DNA from: Halobacteroides halobius DSM 5150
Lineage (GTDB): Bacteria; Bacillota; Halanaerobiia; Halobacteroidales; Halobacteroidaceae
Direction of reading: 5' to 3'
Length of the DNA: 64,000 nucleotides
Assembly (NCBI RefSeq): GCF_000328625.1
Contig: NC_019978.1
Location: forward strand, 310,001-374,000
Part shown: piece by piece, positions 63,823 to 64,000 of the stretch
Layout: every line of letters begins with the position of its first letter
Position numbering within the stretch: position 1 is the first letter of the stretch
Translations under genes and position numbers: made by a program
Notes under the pieces: model-generated
Seen by the model: the letters and a program-made list of their open reading frames with translations, nothing else
Databases searched by the model: none
Told to the model about the DNA's origin: nothing

Positions 63823-64000
63823 ATGTTACGAGAAAGAAGGATTAAGGATTCAAATGTAGTAGTAGGGGAAGGATTAGAAGGAGAGGTAATCCAATGGTCA
63901 CTAGATCAGTTATCTATTAATCAAACAATAGGAAATCAAGATCAAGTTACGATTATACCTAACTGGGTAAATAATAATGCTCCAGAGACAGGTACAGTAG
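63823..64000 (+). CDS. Unrecognised protein, 3' end outside window
   Basis: ATG 63823 is preceded by GGAGGG at a good distance and opens a frame of at least 59 codons (MLRERRIKDSNVVVGEGLEG ... IIPNWVNNN). It is hydrophilic, with no signal peptide, and I do not recognise it. Confidence 0.6.
   Translation, partial: MLRERRIKDSNVVVGEGLEGEVIQWSLDQLSINQTIGNQDQVTIIPNWVNNNAPETGTV

Overview
The window looks like a chromosomal segment of a low-GC, anaerobic, probably halophilic bacterium of the Halanaerobiales (Halobacteroidaceae) type. This rests on AT-rich codon use, clostridia-like operons with strong AGGAGG ribosome sites, sodium-coupled transporters (NSS, NhaC), ferredoxin and radical-SAM enzymes, nickel-pincer cofactor genes, and signal-peptide proteins resembling those of diderm Firmicutes. 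I could not run a database search, so the placement is inference.

Region by region. 1-2121: end of the t6A operon (tsaB partial, rimI, tsaD). 2257-8024: NSS transporter, an unusual radical SAM-PDZ-DUF512-like protein, a lactate/malate dehydrogenase family enzyme, then a reverse-strand DUF711-ACT pair. 8290-10478: groES-groEL behind a sigma-A promoter and a CIRCE operator. 10514-13933: nikR and larE-larB-larC for nickel-pincer cofactor synthesis, with a candidate NikR operator and a split larC joined by a probable -1 frameshift. 13940-17471: two guanine riboswitches, before guaA and before a purine permease. 17542-18465: a small siroheme reductase-like protein and a zinc-ribbon peptide, followed by a decayed class C-type group II intron (18504-20617). 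20749-31714: cheW, acnB, an unknown reverse-strand gene, three transporters, a CBS protein, a chemoreceptor and another MFS protein. 31723-36435: a cysteine desulfurase-like enzyme, an IS110-family element with a structured flanking RNA region, a ferredoxin and a SEC-C protein. 36549-42552: queG, a 205-bp imperfect inverted repeat, bioB behind a BirA-type operator, and a redox cluster (nitroreductase, tautomerase, DUF362 ferredoxin, flavin reductase) ending at marR.

42779-59161 is an accessory island. It holds three copies of an Rhs C-terminal cassette with different tips, small membrane proteins that may be immunity factors, a broken IS4-family element, an ISLre2 element and many gene remnants. 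The third Rhs tip is interrupted by an IS605/IS1341-type element. That element's tnpB is itself interrupted by an intact group II intron carrying a reverse transcriptase-maturase-HNH protein. Removing the intron restores the tnpB reading frame exactly. A small ribbon-helix-helix gene is divergent from tnpB across a consensus promoter with two repeated operator-like motifs.

59244-64000 returns to ordinary genes: a glutamine amidotransferase-like hydrolase, an NhaC antiporter, a dGTPase-like protein, tRNA-Met, a Cu/Zn superoxide dismutase-like protein and the start of an unknown gene. The strongest leads are the Rhs/tnpB/intron nest with its RHH regulator, the nickel regulation of lar, the IS110-associated RNA and the long inverted repeat before bioB.
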